Source: Arthrobacter sp. 35W (lineage in GTDB: Bacteria; Actinomycetota; Actinomycetes; Actinomycetales; Micrococcaceae). From it: 64,000 nucleotides of DNA. Each line of letters opens with the position of its first letter. Positions within the stretch are counted from its first letter, which is position 1. Where the stretch lies: assembly GCF_000482545.1 (NCBI RefSeq), contig NZ_KI519455.1, forward strand, positions 1,177,247-1,241,246, read 5' to 3'. Both the position numbers and the translations under genes were made by a program. This document shows, in pieces, positions 27,110 to 34,804 of the stretch. The notes beneath the pieces are model-generated. The model did no database searches. It was not told the DNA's origin and saw only the letters and a list, made by a program, of their open reading frames with translations.

Positions 27110-27138
27110 TTGACTGGTATACGGTGCCACGGTCTAAT
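27110..27138 (+). promoter_or_regulatory. Sigma-70-type promoter
   Basis: TTGACT (27110-27115) and TCTAAT (27133-27138) are separated by exactly 17 bp. It is among the best housekeeping-type promoters that I can see in the window. Transcription would start near 27144-27146, right at a small hairpin and far (about 330 bp) from the next start codon at 27473. Confidence 0.75.
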
Positions 27139-27143
27139 GAGAA

Positions 27144-27224
27144 ACGGCCGAGACTTGGGTTACGTTCGGCCGGGATGAGGATCACATGCAGGGCGCCAAC
27201 GAGCCACGGGCCGTTGGCGTTTTC
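27144..27224 (+). ncRNA. Candidate small RNA or 5' attenuator
   Basis: An 80-nt unit lies between the promoter at 27110 and an intrinsic terminator. Its first element is a perfect 7-bp hairpin, CGGCCGA (27145-27151) with TCGGCCG (27166-27172), around an ACTTGGGTTACGT-like loop. After a 20-nt single-stranded part follow CGCCAACG (27194-27201) and CGTTGGCG (27212-27219) with TTTT, a standard terminator. No open frame with a ribosome site is present. I do not recognise it as a known RNA family. The alternatives are an independent sRNA or a leader that terminates before the amidohydrolase-transporter operon. Confidence 0.55.
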
Positions 27225-27329
27225 AGCTTAAGTGGCCCCCTCGTGAGCGGCATCACAAGTGGCGTTTCGCGGACGAGAGTTTGCTCACACGGCGGACTCG
27301 CCAATGCCCGCCCGGGCCCTAGGATTTCC

Positions 27330-27380
27330 CCCTCTGAGGCAATCCTTTGCCTTAGAGGGTAGGACGTGGATTGTGTCCTA
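27330..27380 (+). promoter_or_regulatory. Tandem hairpins in the leader of the amidohydrolase operon
   Basis: CCCTCTGAGGCA (27330-27341) pairs with TGCCTTAGAGGG (27348-27359), with one G-U pair and a six-base loop. TAGGAC (27360-27365) then pairs with GTCCTA (27375-27380) immediately after it. They sit about 90 bp before the ATG at 27473. There is no T-tract, so they look like a folded 5' leader or protein-binding site rather than a terminator. The rest of 27225-27472 shows no gene. Confidence 0.5.
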
Positions 27381-27472
27381 GAACACGCCGCACAACAGCT
27401 CCACGATAGCAAGAAACACCGGATTCAACCGGCCGCACGGCAACCGACTGCTGCGGCCAAGGATAGGACAAA

Positions 27473-28693
27473 ATGAGCCAGGAAACGCCTCTGCAGCGGC
27501 TGGACGGCATCGCCCTCTGGGACGGCACCACCACCCGCGGCGCCGGTTCCATCAGCTGGGCGAACGGCACCATCGTGGAGGTGGCCGAAGGGCCCGCCGA
27601 CGCCGAGGGCGCCAAGGCCGAATACAGCATCATCCCGGGCCTGGTGGACACCCACGTGCACCTGGGCGGCTACGCCGGCGAGGGCTCTGTTGACTGGATC
27701 TCCTGGCCGCTGATCACCCCGGGCGAGGAGCGCGCACTCCACATTGCCGCCAACGCCCAGAAGGCTGCCCGCAACGGCGTTACCACGCTGCGCGATCTGG
27801 CTGGCGACAAGCACCAGCTGGCCGTCAGCCGGGCCTTCGAGGCCGGCGTTCTTGAGGGCCCGCGCGTGCTGGTCCACGGCCAGGTGGGCATGACCGCCGG
27901 GCACGGCGACCTGTTCATCCCCCCGCACTACCCGCACCGCGAGCCCGTGGCCGACAGCCCGGACGAGTGCCGCAAGCTGGTGCGCCAGTGGGCCCGCCAG
28001 GGCGCGCACGGCGTGAAGATCTACACCAGCGGCGGCGTGCTCTCCATGGGCGACAAGGTGGGCTGGCGCAACCAGACCAACGAGGAAATCGCCACCACGG
28101 TGGATGAGGCCCACGCCCTGGGCATGCCCGTGGCCGCCCACACGCACTCCAGCGAGGGTGTGGACATCGCCCTGGCGCACGGTGCGGATTCGCTCGAGCA
28201 CGGCACGGGCATCGTTGCCCGCCACTGGCCCACGCTGGTGGAGCGCAACATCGCCGTGGCCCCCACGCTGCTGATCAACGACGCCATTGCCGACGGCCGC
28301 ATCAAGATCTCCGCCGAGGCCCAGGAAAAGGCCCAGGCCGTGGTCGAGGAGCGCAACCGCAACTTCGACGGCGCCGGCGCCGCCGGCGTCCGCTTCGTGC
28401 TGGGCACCGACGCCAATGGCTTCATGGTGGCCTTCGGCGACCAGATGGAAGAGGTCCGCCTGATGGCCTCGATGTTCGAGTGGACCCCCGACCGCGCCCT
28501 CGTTGCCGCCACCTCCGACGCGGCCGACGTCGTCGGACTTGGCGAGACCGTGGGCCAGCTGAAGGCCGGCTTCGGCGCCGACTTCATCGTGATCAAGGGC
28601 CGCCCGTGGGAAAACATTGGCGACCTGCGCACCGAAAACATTGCCGCCGTCGTCTCCCGCGGCCGCGTCATTGCCGGCTCCCTGCCGGTCTAA
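27473..28693 (+). CDS. Metal-dependent amidohydrolase (prolidase/imidazolonepropionase-like)
   Basis: The 406-residue amidohydrolase-superfamily protein has the metal motif PGLVDTHVHLGGY (His-x-His), GVTTLRDLAGDKHQL, HGVKIYTSGGV with the bridging Lys candidate, VAAHTHSSEGVDIAL and DSLEHGTGI for the next His ligands, and LGTDANGFM for the catalytic Asp. This layout matches the COG1228-type group that includes Xaa-Pro and Xaa-Arg dipeptidases. It is the first gene of an operon with a peptide-type ABC importer and RidA, so a small peptide or cyclic amide substrate is likely (inference). No signal peptide is seen; it acts in the cytoplasm. Confidence 0.88.
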   Translation: MSQETPLQRLDGIALWDGTTTRGAGSISWANGTIVEVAEGPADAEGAKAEYSIIPGLVDTHVHLGGYAGEGSVDWISWPLITPGEERALHIAANAQKAARNGVTTLRDLAGDKHQLAVSRAFEAGVLEGPRVLVHGQVGMTAGHGDLFIPPHYPHREPVADSPDECRKLVRQWARQGAHGVKIYTSGGVLSMGDKVGWRNQTNEEIATTVDEAHALGMPVAAHTHSSEGVDIALAHGADSLEHGTGIVARHWPTLVERNIAVAPTLLINDAIADGRIKISAEAQEKAQAVVEERNRNFDGAGAAGVRFVLGTDANGFMVAFGDQMEEVRLMASMFEWTPDRALVAATSDAADVVGLGETVGQLKAGFGADFIVIKGRPWENIGDLRTENIAAVVSRGRVIAGSLPV

Positions 28694-28738
28694 AGTATTC
28701 CCCCACCCCGTTCAAATCACCACCTGCAAGGAACCACA

Positions 28739-30334
28739 GTGAGCTTTTTGAAGAACCGCACTCTGCGCATCGGGGCCACCGCCCTGGCCGCGCTCCTGGC
28801 CGGCGGCGCGCTGGCCTCCTGCTCCACCGGCGAGACCGCCGCCACGGGCACTCCGGCCGAGAACGTCGTTTTCGCCCTTAAGGAGGATCCGGGCTGCATG
28901 GATCCCCAGCAGGTCACGCTGACGACGGCGCTGAACGTCAGCCGCCAGCTGACCGATTCGCTGCTGGACCAGGACCCGGCCACCGGCGAGCTGAAGCCGT
29001 GGCTGGCCACGAAGTGGGAGCCCAACGCGGACCTCACCAAGTTCACCTTCACCCTGCGCGACGGCGTGACCTTCTCCGATGGCACCGCCATGACGGCCGA
29101 CGTCGCCAAGGCCAACCTGGACGCCCTGTTCGCCCTTGGCGCCAAGGCCTCCCTGGCCTCGCAGCTGCTGGCCGGCTACACCGGCACCGATGTCGCCGAC
29201 GCCTCCTCCTTCACGGTGAACTTCTCCGCTCCGAACGCCCAGTTCCTGCAGGGCTCCTCCACCACCACGCTGGGCATGCTGTCCCTGGCGACGACGGCTG
29301 CCACGGCCGAGGCCCGCTGCCAGACCGTCGTCGGCTCCGGCCCGTTCGTGCTGGATTCCTACACGAAGAACGACTCCGTGGAGATCTCCAAGCGTGCCGG
29401 CTACAACTGGGGCTCCGAGCTGCGCGAACACACCGGCGAGGCCCTGACGGCCCACGTCTCCTTCCCGATCATTCTCGAGAACAGCGTGCGCACCGGCGGC
29501 CTGGCCTCCGGAGAGTTCGACGTCATCCAGGACCTGCCCTACGCGGACGAGTCCCGTTTCACCGCTGGGGAATACCACCTCTACGCGGCCGCCAACCCGG
29601 GCATCCCGAACTCCCTGGTGGCCAACACCAGCGCCGGCGTGCTTGCCGACACCAACGTGCGCCAGGCCATCATGATGGGCCTGGACCGCAACGAGATCAA
29701 CACCCTGGCGGGCTCCGCCAGCGGCAAGGCTCCCACCAGCGCCCTGACCTCCACCACCAGCGGCTACGTGAGCCAGGCCGACGCGATGAAATTCAACGCC
29801 GACGGCGCCAAGGCCAAGCTGGAATCCGCCGGCTGGGCCATGGGCTCGGATGGCTTCTACGCCAAGGATGGCCAGAAGCTGACCGTCACCGTCACCGCCT
29901 TCTACGCCCAGGACGTGCTCGAGGCCGCCCAGATGCAGCTGAAGAAGATCGGCGTGGACCTGCAGCTGAAGATGGTCACCGCCGGTGACTTCTTCGGTGC
30001 CGTGGCCAAGAAGGACTACGAGTTCCTTGGTGCCGCACTGACCCGTACGGACCCCGATGTACTTCGCGTGGCCCTCTCCGCCAAGTCCAAGGCTGCCTGG
30101 GCCGTCGTCGCCGACCGCGAGCTCGAAGAGCTGCTGGCCGCCCAGGCCTCCACGGCCGACACCGCCAAGCGCCAGGAGATTGTCGCCAAGATCCAGAAGC
30201 GCACCATCGACCAGGCCTATGTGATCCCGACGCTGGAGACCGTGCAGCTGCACGCCTCCTCCGCCAAGGTCACCGGCATTGAGTTTGACTCCGCCTCGCG
30301 CGTCAACCTCTTCGACATGGCTGCCAACAAGTAA
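28739..30334 (+). CDS. Peptide ABC transporter substrate-binding lipoprotein
   Basis: The 531-residue solute-binding protein family 5 member (DppA/OppA type) starts with a GTG and has a signal peptide ending in a lipobox LASCSTGET. Mature segments include VTLTTALNVSRQLTDSLL, LKPWLATKWEPN and FTLRDGVTFSDGTAMTADV, which are standard for the family, and SGPFVLDSYTKNDSVEI. AAGGAA precedes the start. It feeds the DppB- and DppC-type permeases encoded downstream. The gene upstream, an amidohydrolase, probably acts on the imported compound. Confidence 0.95.
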   Translation: MSFLKNRTLRIGATALAALLAGGALASCSTGETAATGTPAENVVFALKEDPGCMDPQQVTLTTALNVSRQLTDSLLDQDPATGELKPWLATKWEPNADLTKFTFTLRDGVTFSDGTAMTADVAKANLDALFALGAKASLASQLLAGYTGTDVADASSFTVNFSAPNAQFLQGSSTTTLGMLSLATTAATAEARCQTVVGSGPFVLDSYTKNDSVEISKRAGYNWGSELREHTGEALTAHVSFPIILENSVRTGGLASGEFDVIQDLPYADESRFTAGEYHLYAAANPGIPNSLVANTSAGVLADTNVRQAIMMGLDRNEINTLAGSASGKAPTSALTSTTSGYVSQADAMKFNADGAKAKLESAGWAMGSDGFYAKDGQKLTVTVTAFYAQDVLEAAQMQLKKIGVDLQLKMVTAGDFFGAVAKKDYEFLGAALTRTDPDVLRVALSAKSKAAWAVVADRELEELLAAQASTADTAKRQEIVAKIQKRTIDQAYVIPTLETVQLHASSAKVTGIEFDSASRVNLFDMAANK

Positions 30335-30374
30335 CTGGCGCCTCCCCGCCACGCAACTTCTCTAAGGACAAGAC

Positions 30375-31466
30375 ATGGAATCAGCAGGAGCGTCGCTCGC
30401 CAACCGGGCGCGGTCAGCCTTGATATTTGTGGCACCCAAAGTGCTGCAGTTCGTCTTCGTGATCTGGGCAACGTACACGTTGACGTTCCTGCTGATCCAT
30501 TTCCTGCCCGGCGATCCGGTGCTGGCGGCACTGTCCCTCAAGGGCGGTGACGCCACCACCACGGATCCGGCGGCCTTGGAGAAGCTGCGGGCCCAGTACG
30601 GCCTGGACGGCTCCCTCTTCGAGCAGTACTTCCGCCACCTCGGCGGCGTGCTGAGCGGGGATCTGGGCGTCTCCATCTCCACCGGCCAGCAGGTCTCCAC
30701 CATGATTGCCCGCGTGATCCCGCACAGCGCCTCCATCGCCGTGTTGGCATTGGTGATGGGCATCGCCCTGGCTGTGCTCGTCACCTACCTGGCGTTCATC
30801 ACCCGCTCCACCTGGGTGCGCCAGACCCTGCTGCAGATCCCGCCGCTCGGCGTGGCCATCCCGGCCTTCCTGACCGGTCTGGTGCTGATCGGCGTGTTCT
30901 CCTTCGGTCTGGGCTGGTTCCCGTCCTCCGGTACGCGCAGCCCGCTGAGCGTGTGGCTGCCCTCCATCACTCTGGCCCTGCCCGTGGGTGCCATCTTCTT
31001 CCAGGTGTTCTCCGCGGCCGTCTTTGAGGCTGCCGGCGGCGCCTACGTCTTCACCGCCGTCGCCAAGGGCCTGTCCCCGCGCGCCATCTTCACCCGGCAC
31101 GTGCTGCGCAACTCGATGCTGGCCTCCATCACCATTCTGGGCCTGCAGATCGGCTACCTGGCCGGTGGCACCGCCGTCGTCGAGACCGTCTTCTCCCGCG
31201 ATGGCATTGGGCGCATGACTGTCAACGCCGTGCTGGCCCGCGACGTCAACGTCATCACCGGTGTGGTGATCGTCGTAGCTGTCGTCTACTCGCTGGTGAA
31301 CCTGGTGGTGGACGTCCTCTACGGCCTGATCGACCCCCGCACCCGCCCCTCGCTGGGCCGCGCCAAGGGTTCCAGCCCGAAGAGCCCGACGACGACGTCC
31401 ACTCCCGCTGCAGCCGACAGCCTTGTTGCGTCCGACGACGCCTCCGCCGAAAGGACCTCAGCATGA
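30375..31466 (+). CDS. Peptide ABC transporter permease (DppB-type)
   Basis: The 363-residue membrane protein has the DppB N-terminal helix and FLPGDPVLAALSLKGG, a GDLGVSISTGQQV segment, and the permease domain with VAKGLSPRAIFTRHVLRNSM followed by YLAGGTAVVETVFSRDGIG and a C-terminal VNLVVDVLYGLIDPRTR. The C-terminus has an extra Ser/Thr/Ala-rich tail of about 40 residues (SSPKSPTTTSTPAA), longer than usual. Its stop overlaps the next permease start. Confidence 0.95.
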   Translation: MESAGASLANRARSALIFVAPKVLQFVFVIWATYTLTFLLIHFLPGDPVLAALSLKGGDATTTDPAALEKLRAQYGLDGSLFEQYFRHLGGVLSGDLGVSISTGQQVSTMIARVIPHSASIAVLALVMGIALAVLVTYLAFITRSTWVRQTLLQIPPLGVAIPAFLTGLVLIGVFSFGLGWFPSSGTRSPLSVWLPSITLALPVGAIFFQVFSAAVFEAAGGAYVFTAVAKGLSPRAIFTRHVLRNSMLASITILGLQIGYLAGGTAVVETVFSRDGIGRMTVNAVLARDVNVITGVVIVVAVVYSLVNLVVDVLYGLIDPRTRPSLGRAKGSSPKSPTTTSTPAAADSLVASDDASAERTSA

Positions 31467-32260
31467 GCGCGCTGAAGAAACCCGGGCTGCTGCTGGCATC
31501 CCTGATCCTGCTCCTGGCCCTGCTGGCCGTGGCTGCCCCCGGGCTGCTCGCCACGCAGAACCCGCTGGAGGGCGTGGCCACCCAGAAGCTGCTCGGACCG
31601 AGTGCACAGCACTGGTTTGGCACCGACCACCTGGGCCGCGACCTCTACTCCCGTGTCATCTACGGCGCACGGCTCTCCGTGGCCGCCGCCGCCCTGGCCG
31701 TGGTGATCGGCGTCCTGGTGGGCGCCGCCGTCGGCCTTCTCGCCGGCGCCATTGGCGGGGTGGTGGACTTCGTGATCATGCGTGTGGTTGACGTGCTCAT
31801 CGCCGTCCCCGGCATCCTGCTGGCCCTGATCGTTGTGGCCACGCTGGGCTTCGGCCCGTGGTCCGTGGCCATCGGTGTGGGTCTGGGTGCCGCCGGCGCC
31901 TTTGCCCGCGTGATGCGCTCCCAGGTGCTGCGCGTGCGCAACGAGGAGTACGTGGAGGCCGCCGGCGCACTCGGTGTACGCCGCGGCACCGTCCTGGTGA
32001 CCCACGTGCTGCCCAACGCCGCCCGCCCGGTCATCTCCATGGCCGCCCTGGAACTGGGCACGGCCATCCTGTCCGTCTCCGCACTGAGCTTCCTGGGCTT
32101 CGGCCCGCAGCCGCCGGCCCCCGAATGGGGCTCGCTGGTGGCGGCAGGCCGTGAATTCGTGGCCACCTCCATGTGGCTGAGCGTACTGCCCGGTGCCGTG
32201 ATCGTTGCCGTGGTGCTGTCCGTGAACCGCATTGCCCACCAGCTAGGAGCATCCAAGTGA
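31463..32260 (+). CDS. Peptide ABC transporter permease (DppC-type)
   Basis: The 265-residue protein has FGTDHLGRDLYSRVIYGARL, the DppC signature, then the permease domain with AAGALGVRRGTVLVTHVLPN and ALSFLGFGPQPPAPEWGSLV near the end. It is slightly shorter than most DppC proteins at the N-terminus but keeps all conserved blocks. Both ends overlap neighbours by 4 bp (ATGA before, GTGA after), so it is strictly coupled in the operon. Confidence 0.95.
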   Translation: MSALKKPGLLLASLILLLALLAVAAPGLLATQNPLEGVATQKLLGPSAQHWFGTDHLGRDLYSRVIYGARLSVAAAALAVVIGVLVGAAVGLLAGAIGGVVDFVIMRVVDVLIAVPGILLALIVVATLGFGPWSVAIGVGLGAAGAFARVMRSQVLRVRNEEYVEAAGALGVRRGTVLVTHVLPNAARPVISMAALELGTAILSVSALSFLGFGPQPPAPEWGSLVAAGREFVATSMWLSVLPGAVIVAVVLSVNRIAHQLGASK

Positions 32261-33942
32261 GCCAGACCCCCTCACCCGAACCGTCCGGCACGCTGCTGAG
32301 CGTCACCGACCTGCACATCGACTATGTCACCGGCGGGGAGACCTTCCACGCCGTGCGCGGAGTCAGCTTCTCCGTCCCCCGCGGCGGAATCGTCGCCATT
32401 GTGGGCGAATCCGGCTCCGGCAAGAGCACCATCTCCGCCTCGCTGATCCGCCGCCTGTCCACGGGTGGGCGCATCACGGGCGGCCGCATCGAGTTTGACG
32501 GCACGGACCTGGCCAGCGCCGGCGAACGCTTTCTGCGCTCCGTCCGCGGCGCCCGGATCGGCTTTGTGCCGCAGGACCCGTCCAACTCGCTGAACCCGCT
32601 GATGAAGATCGGTGAGCAGATTGCCGAGCCGCTGCGCCTGCACCAGAAGCTGAGCACGACGGCGGCTGCCGCCCGCGCCGTCGAGATCCTCGCCGAGGTG
32701 GGCATCCCGGATCCGGGCGCCCGCGCCCAGCAGTACCCGCACCAGCTCTCCGGTGGACAGCGCCAGCGCGTGCTCATCGGCATGGCCTGGGCCTGCAACC
32801 CGGAGCTGGTCATCGCCGACGAGCCCACCAGCGCCCTGGATGTCACGGTCCAGGCCCAGGTGCTGGACCGCATGGAGCGCCTCGCCAAGGAGCGCAACAC
32901 CGCCGTCCTGCTGGTCACGCACGATCTGGCCGTGGCTGCCGACCGTGCCGACCGCATCGTCGTCATGCAGGCCGGGCGCATCGTGGAGCAGGGCATCGCC
33001 CGCGAGGTGCTCGCCAACCCCACGCACGAGTACACGCAGCGCCTGGTGGCAGCGGCCCCGGGTCTGAACAGCCAGCGGCTGGGTCCGCGCGTGACCACGG
33101 GCAAGGTCTCCGGAAGCAGCCTGTTCGCCGAGCGCCCGACCTCCCCGCAGCAGGGCCCCATTCTTGAGGCGAAGGATCTGGTCAAGACGTTTGCTCTGCG
33201 GACGCCTGGAGCCCCGGCCACCACGCTGACCGCCGTCGGCAATGTCTCCTTCTCCGTGCCCCGCGGCAAGACGGTGTCCATTGTGGGCGAGTCCGGTTCG
33301 GGCAAGACGACGACGGCGCGGATCGCCGCCCGGATTGCCGAGGCCGACTCCGGCACCGTGCACTTCGACGGCGAGGACATTACCACGCTCAAGGGCGAGA
33401 AGCTGCGCCAGCTCCGGCGCAGGATCCAGGTGGTCTACCAAAACCCGTTCGGCTCCCTGGACCCGCGGATGTCCATCGAGAAAATCATCACCGAGCCGCT
33501 GCGCGCCTTCAAGATCGGCAATCGCGCCGGACAGGCAGCCGCCGCGCGCGAACTGCTGGACTGCGTGCAGCTCTCCCCGGGACTGGCCAACCGCCGCCCG
33601 GGCCAGCTCTCCGGCGGACAGCGCCAGCGTGTGGCCATCGCCCGCGCCCTGGCCCTGGGCCCGGAGATGATCGTGCTGGACGAGCCGGTGTCCGCGCTGG
33701 ACGTCTCGGTGCAGGAGCAGATCCTGCAGCTGTTGGTGGATCTGCAGGCGCAGTTCAACCTGAGCTACCTCTTCATCTCCCACGACCTCGGCGTGATCCG
33801 CCAGGTCTCCGACGAGATCGTGGTGATGCGCTTCGGCAAGGTGATCGAGGCCGGAACCGCCGCCGAGGTGCTGAACAACCCGCAGCAGGACTACACCCGC
33901 GAGCTGCTGGCCTCCATCCCCGGCCAGCTGGCGGTGCGCTGA
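32257..33942 (+). CDS. Peptide ABC transporter, fused DppD-DppF ATPase
   Basis: The 561-residue double ATPase has domain 1 with GESGSGKSTISASLIRRLS, LSGGQRQRVLIGMA and LVIADEPTSALDVT. Domain 2 has GESGSGKTTTARIAARIAE, LSGGQRQRVAIARALA and MIVLDEPVSALDVS. Unlike the homologue at 2912-4564, both Walker B motifs are canonical. The GTG at 32257 overlaps the permease stop; a longer frame upstream overlaps that permease and is not preferred. It powers the second peptide importer of the window. Confidence 0.95.
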   Translation: MSQTPSPEPSGTLLSVTDLHIDYVTGGETFHAVRGVSFSVPRGGIVAIVGESGSGKSTISASLIRRLSTGGRITGGRIEFDGTDLASAGERFLRSVRGARIGFVPQDPSNSLNPLMKIGEQIAEPLRLHQKLSTTAAAARAVEILAEVGIPDPGARAQQYPHQLSGGQRQRVLIGMAWACNPELVIADEPTSALDVTVQAQVLDRMERLAKERNTAVLLVTHDLAVAADRADRIVVMQAGRIVEQGIAREVLANPTHEYTQRLVAAAPGLNSQRLGPRVTTGKVSGSSLFAERPTSPQQGPILEAKDLVKTFALRTPGAPATTLTAVGNVSFSVPRGKTVSIVGESGSGKTTTARIAARIAEADSGTVHFDGEDITTLKGEKLRQLRRRIQVVYQNPFGSLDPRMSIEKIITEPLRAFKIGNRAGQAAAARELLDCVQLSPGLANRRPGQLSGGQRQRVAIARALALGPEMIVLDEPVSALDVSVQEQILQLLVDLQAQFNLSYLFISHDLGVIRQVSDEIVVMRFGKVIEAGTAAEVLNNPQQDYTRELLASIPGQLAVR

Positions 33943-34331
33943 TGACTGCTGCCTCATTTAGCATCGTGCCCGAGCTGGGGCGCCCGTACGGGGCCTACAG
34001 CCACCTGGCCGAGGTCAACGGCATGGTCTACTCCTCGGGCATCGGCCCGATGGACCCGGCCACCGGCGTCGTGCCCGAGGGCATCACGGCCCAGACCGAG
34101 GCCGTGGTGGACAACCTCGAGGCCGGACTGGCCGCCGTCGGGCTCAGCCTGCGCGACGTCGTGAAGGTGACGGTGATCGTGGAGGACTTTGCCGCGAACT
34201 TCGCCGCCGTGAACGAGGTCTACGCCCGCCGCTTCCCGCAGCCCTACCCGGTGCGCACCGTGCTGGGCGCGGCGCTGCCGGGGCCGCTGGTGGCCATGGA
34301 CATCACCGCCGCCGCCCGCCCGGCTCTCTAA
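33942..34331 (+). CDS. RidA-family enamine/imine deaminase
   Basis: The 129-residue RidA (YjgF/YER057c/UK114) protein has GAYSHLAEVNGMVYSSGIGP, DNLEAGLAAVGLSLRDVVKV and PQPYPVRTVLGAALPGPLVA at the trimer interface. In standard RidA proteins an Arg near position 105 binds the substrate carboxylate; here the PVRTV segment holds it. RidA hydrolyses reactive 2-aminoacrylate-type imines. Its start overlaps the ATPase stop (TGATG). This suggests that degradation of the imported compound passes through an enamine, for example from a serine-, cysteine- or proline-type moiety (inference). Confidence 0.93.
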   Translation: MTAASFSIVPELGRPYGAYSHLAEVNGMVYSSGIGPMDPATGVVPEGITAQTEAVVDNLEAGLAAVGLSLRDVVKVTVIVEDFAANFAAVNEVYARRFPQPYPVRTVLGAALPGPLVAMDITAAARPAL

Positions 34332-34347
34332 GGGCGGTACCCGAGCC

Positions 34348-34803
34348 GGGTCTCGCTCCCCACCCGCACCCTAACCTCGGGCGCTCGGCCAGGGGACCCT
34401 GCGGGCGTGGGCCCAGCTCGACCGCCGGGGCCACCCGGTGATTGGGCGGAGCTTGCGGAGCCGAAATCCGGCGGGCTGATAGTGTTCCCGACCAGCGCCG
34501 ACGCGGATTCCCGCTGAGGACGTAGTCGTGGACGCGTCATGGGCGGGAAACTGCGTCCTGAATGGATGCGCTACCGTACGCGGGAGGCCCCGGCTTCGCC
34601 CGACCAGCGAACCGCGGTGATTGAGCGGAGCTTGCGGAGCTGAAATCCGGCGGGCTGATAGCGTCCCCGGGCGCCGTCGTCGGCCGCCGGGTCTCGCTCC
34701 CCACCCGCACCCTAACCTCGCTGCGCTCAGCCGGGGGACCCTGCGGGCGTGGGCCCTGCTCGGCCCTCGGGGTTACCGGGTCTCGACAAGCCCGACCAGC
34801 GGG
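34348..34803. repeat. Composite array of dispersed repeats
   Basis: This gene-free block holds two near-identical copies of unit B (GGGTCTCGCTCCCCACCCGC..., 34348-34413 and 34688-34755) and two of unit A (GGTGATTG(G/A)GCGGAGCTTGC..., 34437-34490 and 34616-34670). A C-family unit (GACGCGTCATGGGCGGGAAA..., 34516-34561) lies between them and a D unit (GGGTCTCGACAAGCCCGACC, 34777-34803) at the end. The order is B-A-C-A-B-D, so B and A surround C almost symmetrically. It lies between RidA and the convergent membrane-protein gene. I see no gene in it. Confidence 0.8.
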
Positions 34804-34804
34804 T

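Noticed and set aside
27225-27472. A small protein gene between the candidate sRNA and the amidohydrolase
   Set aside because: Short frames exist but none has a ribosome site or recognisable composition; paired hairpins explain the sequence better.
34348-34803. A CRISPR array suggested by repeated units
   Set aside because: Repeats are few, of different families, of 25-68 bases and without regular spacers, and no cas genes are near.
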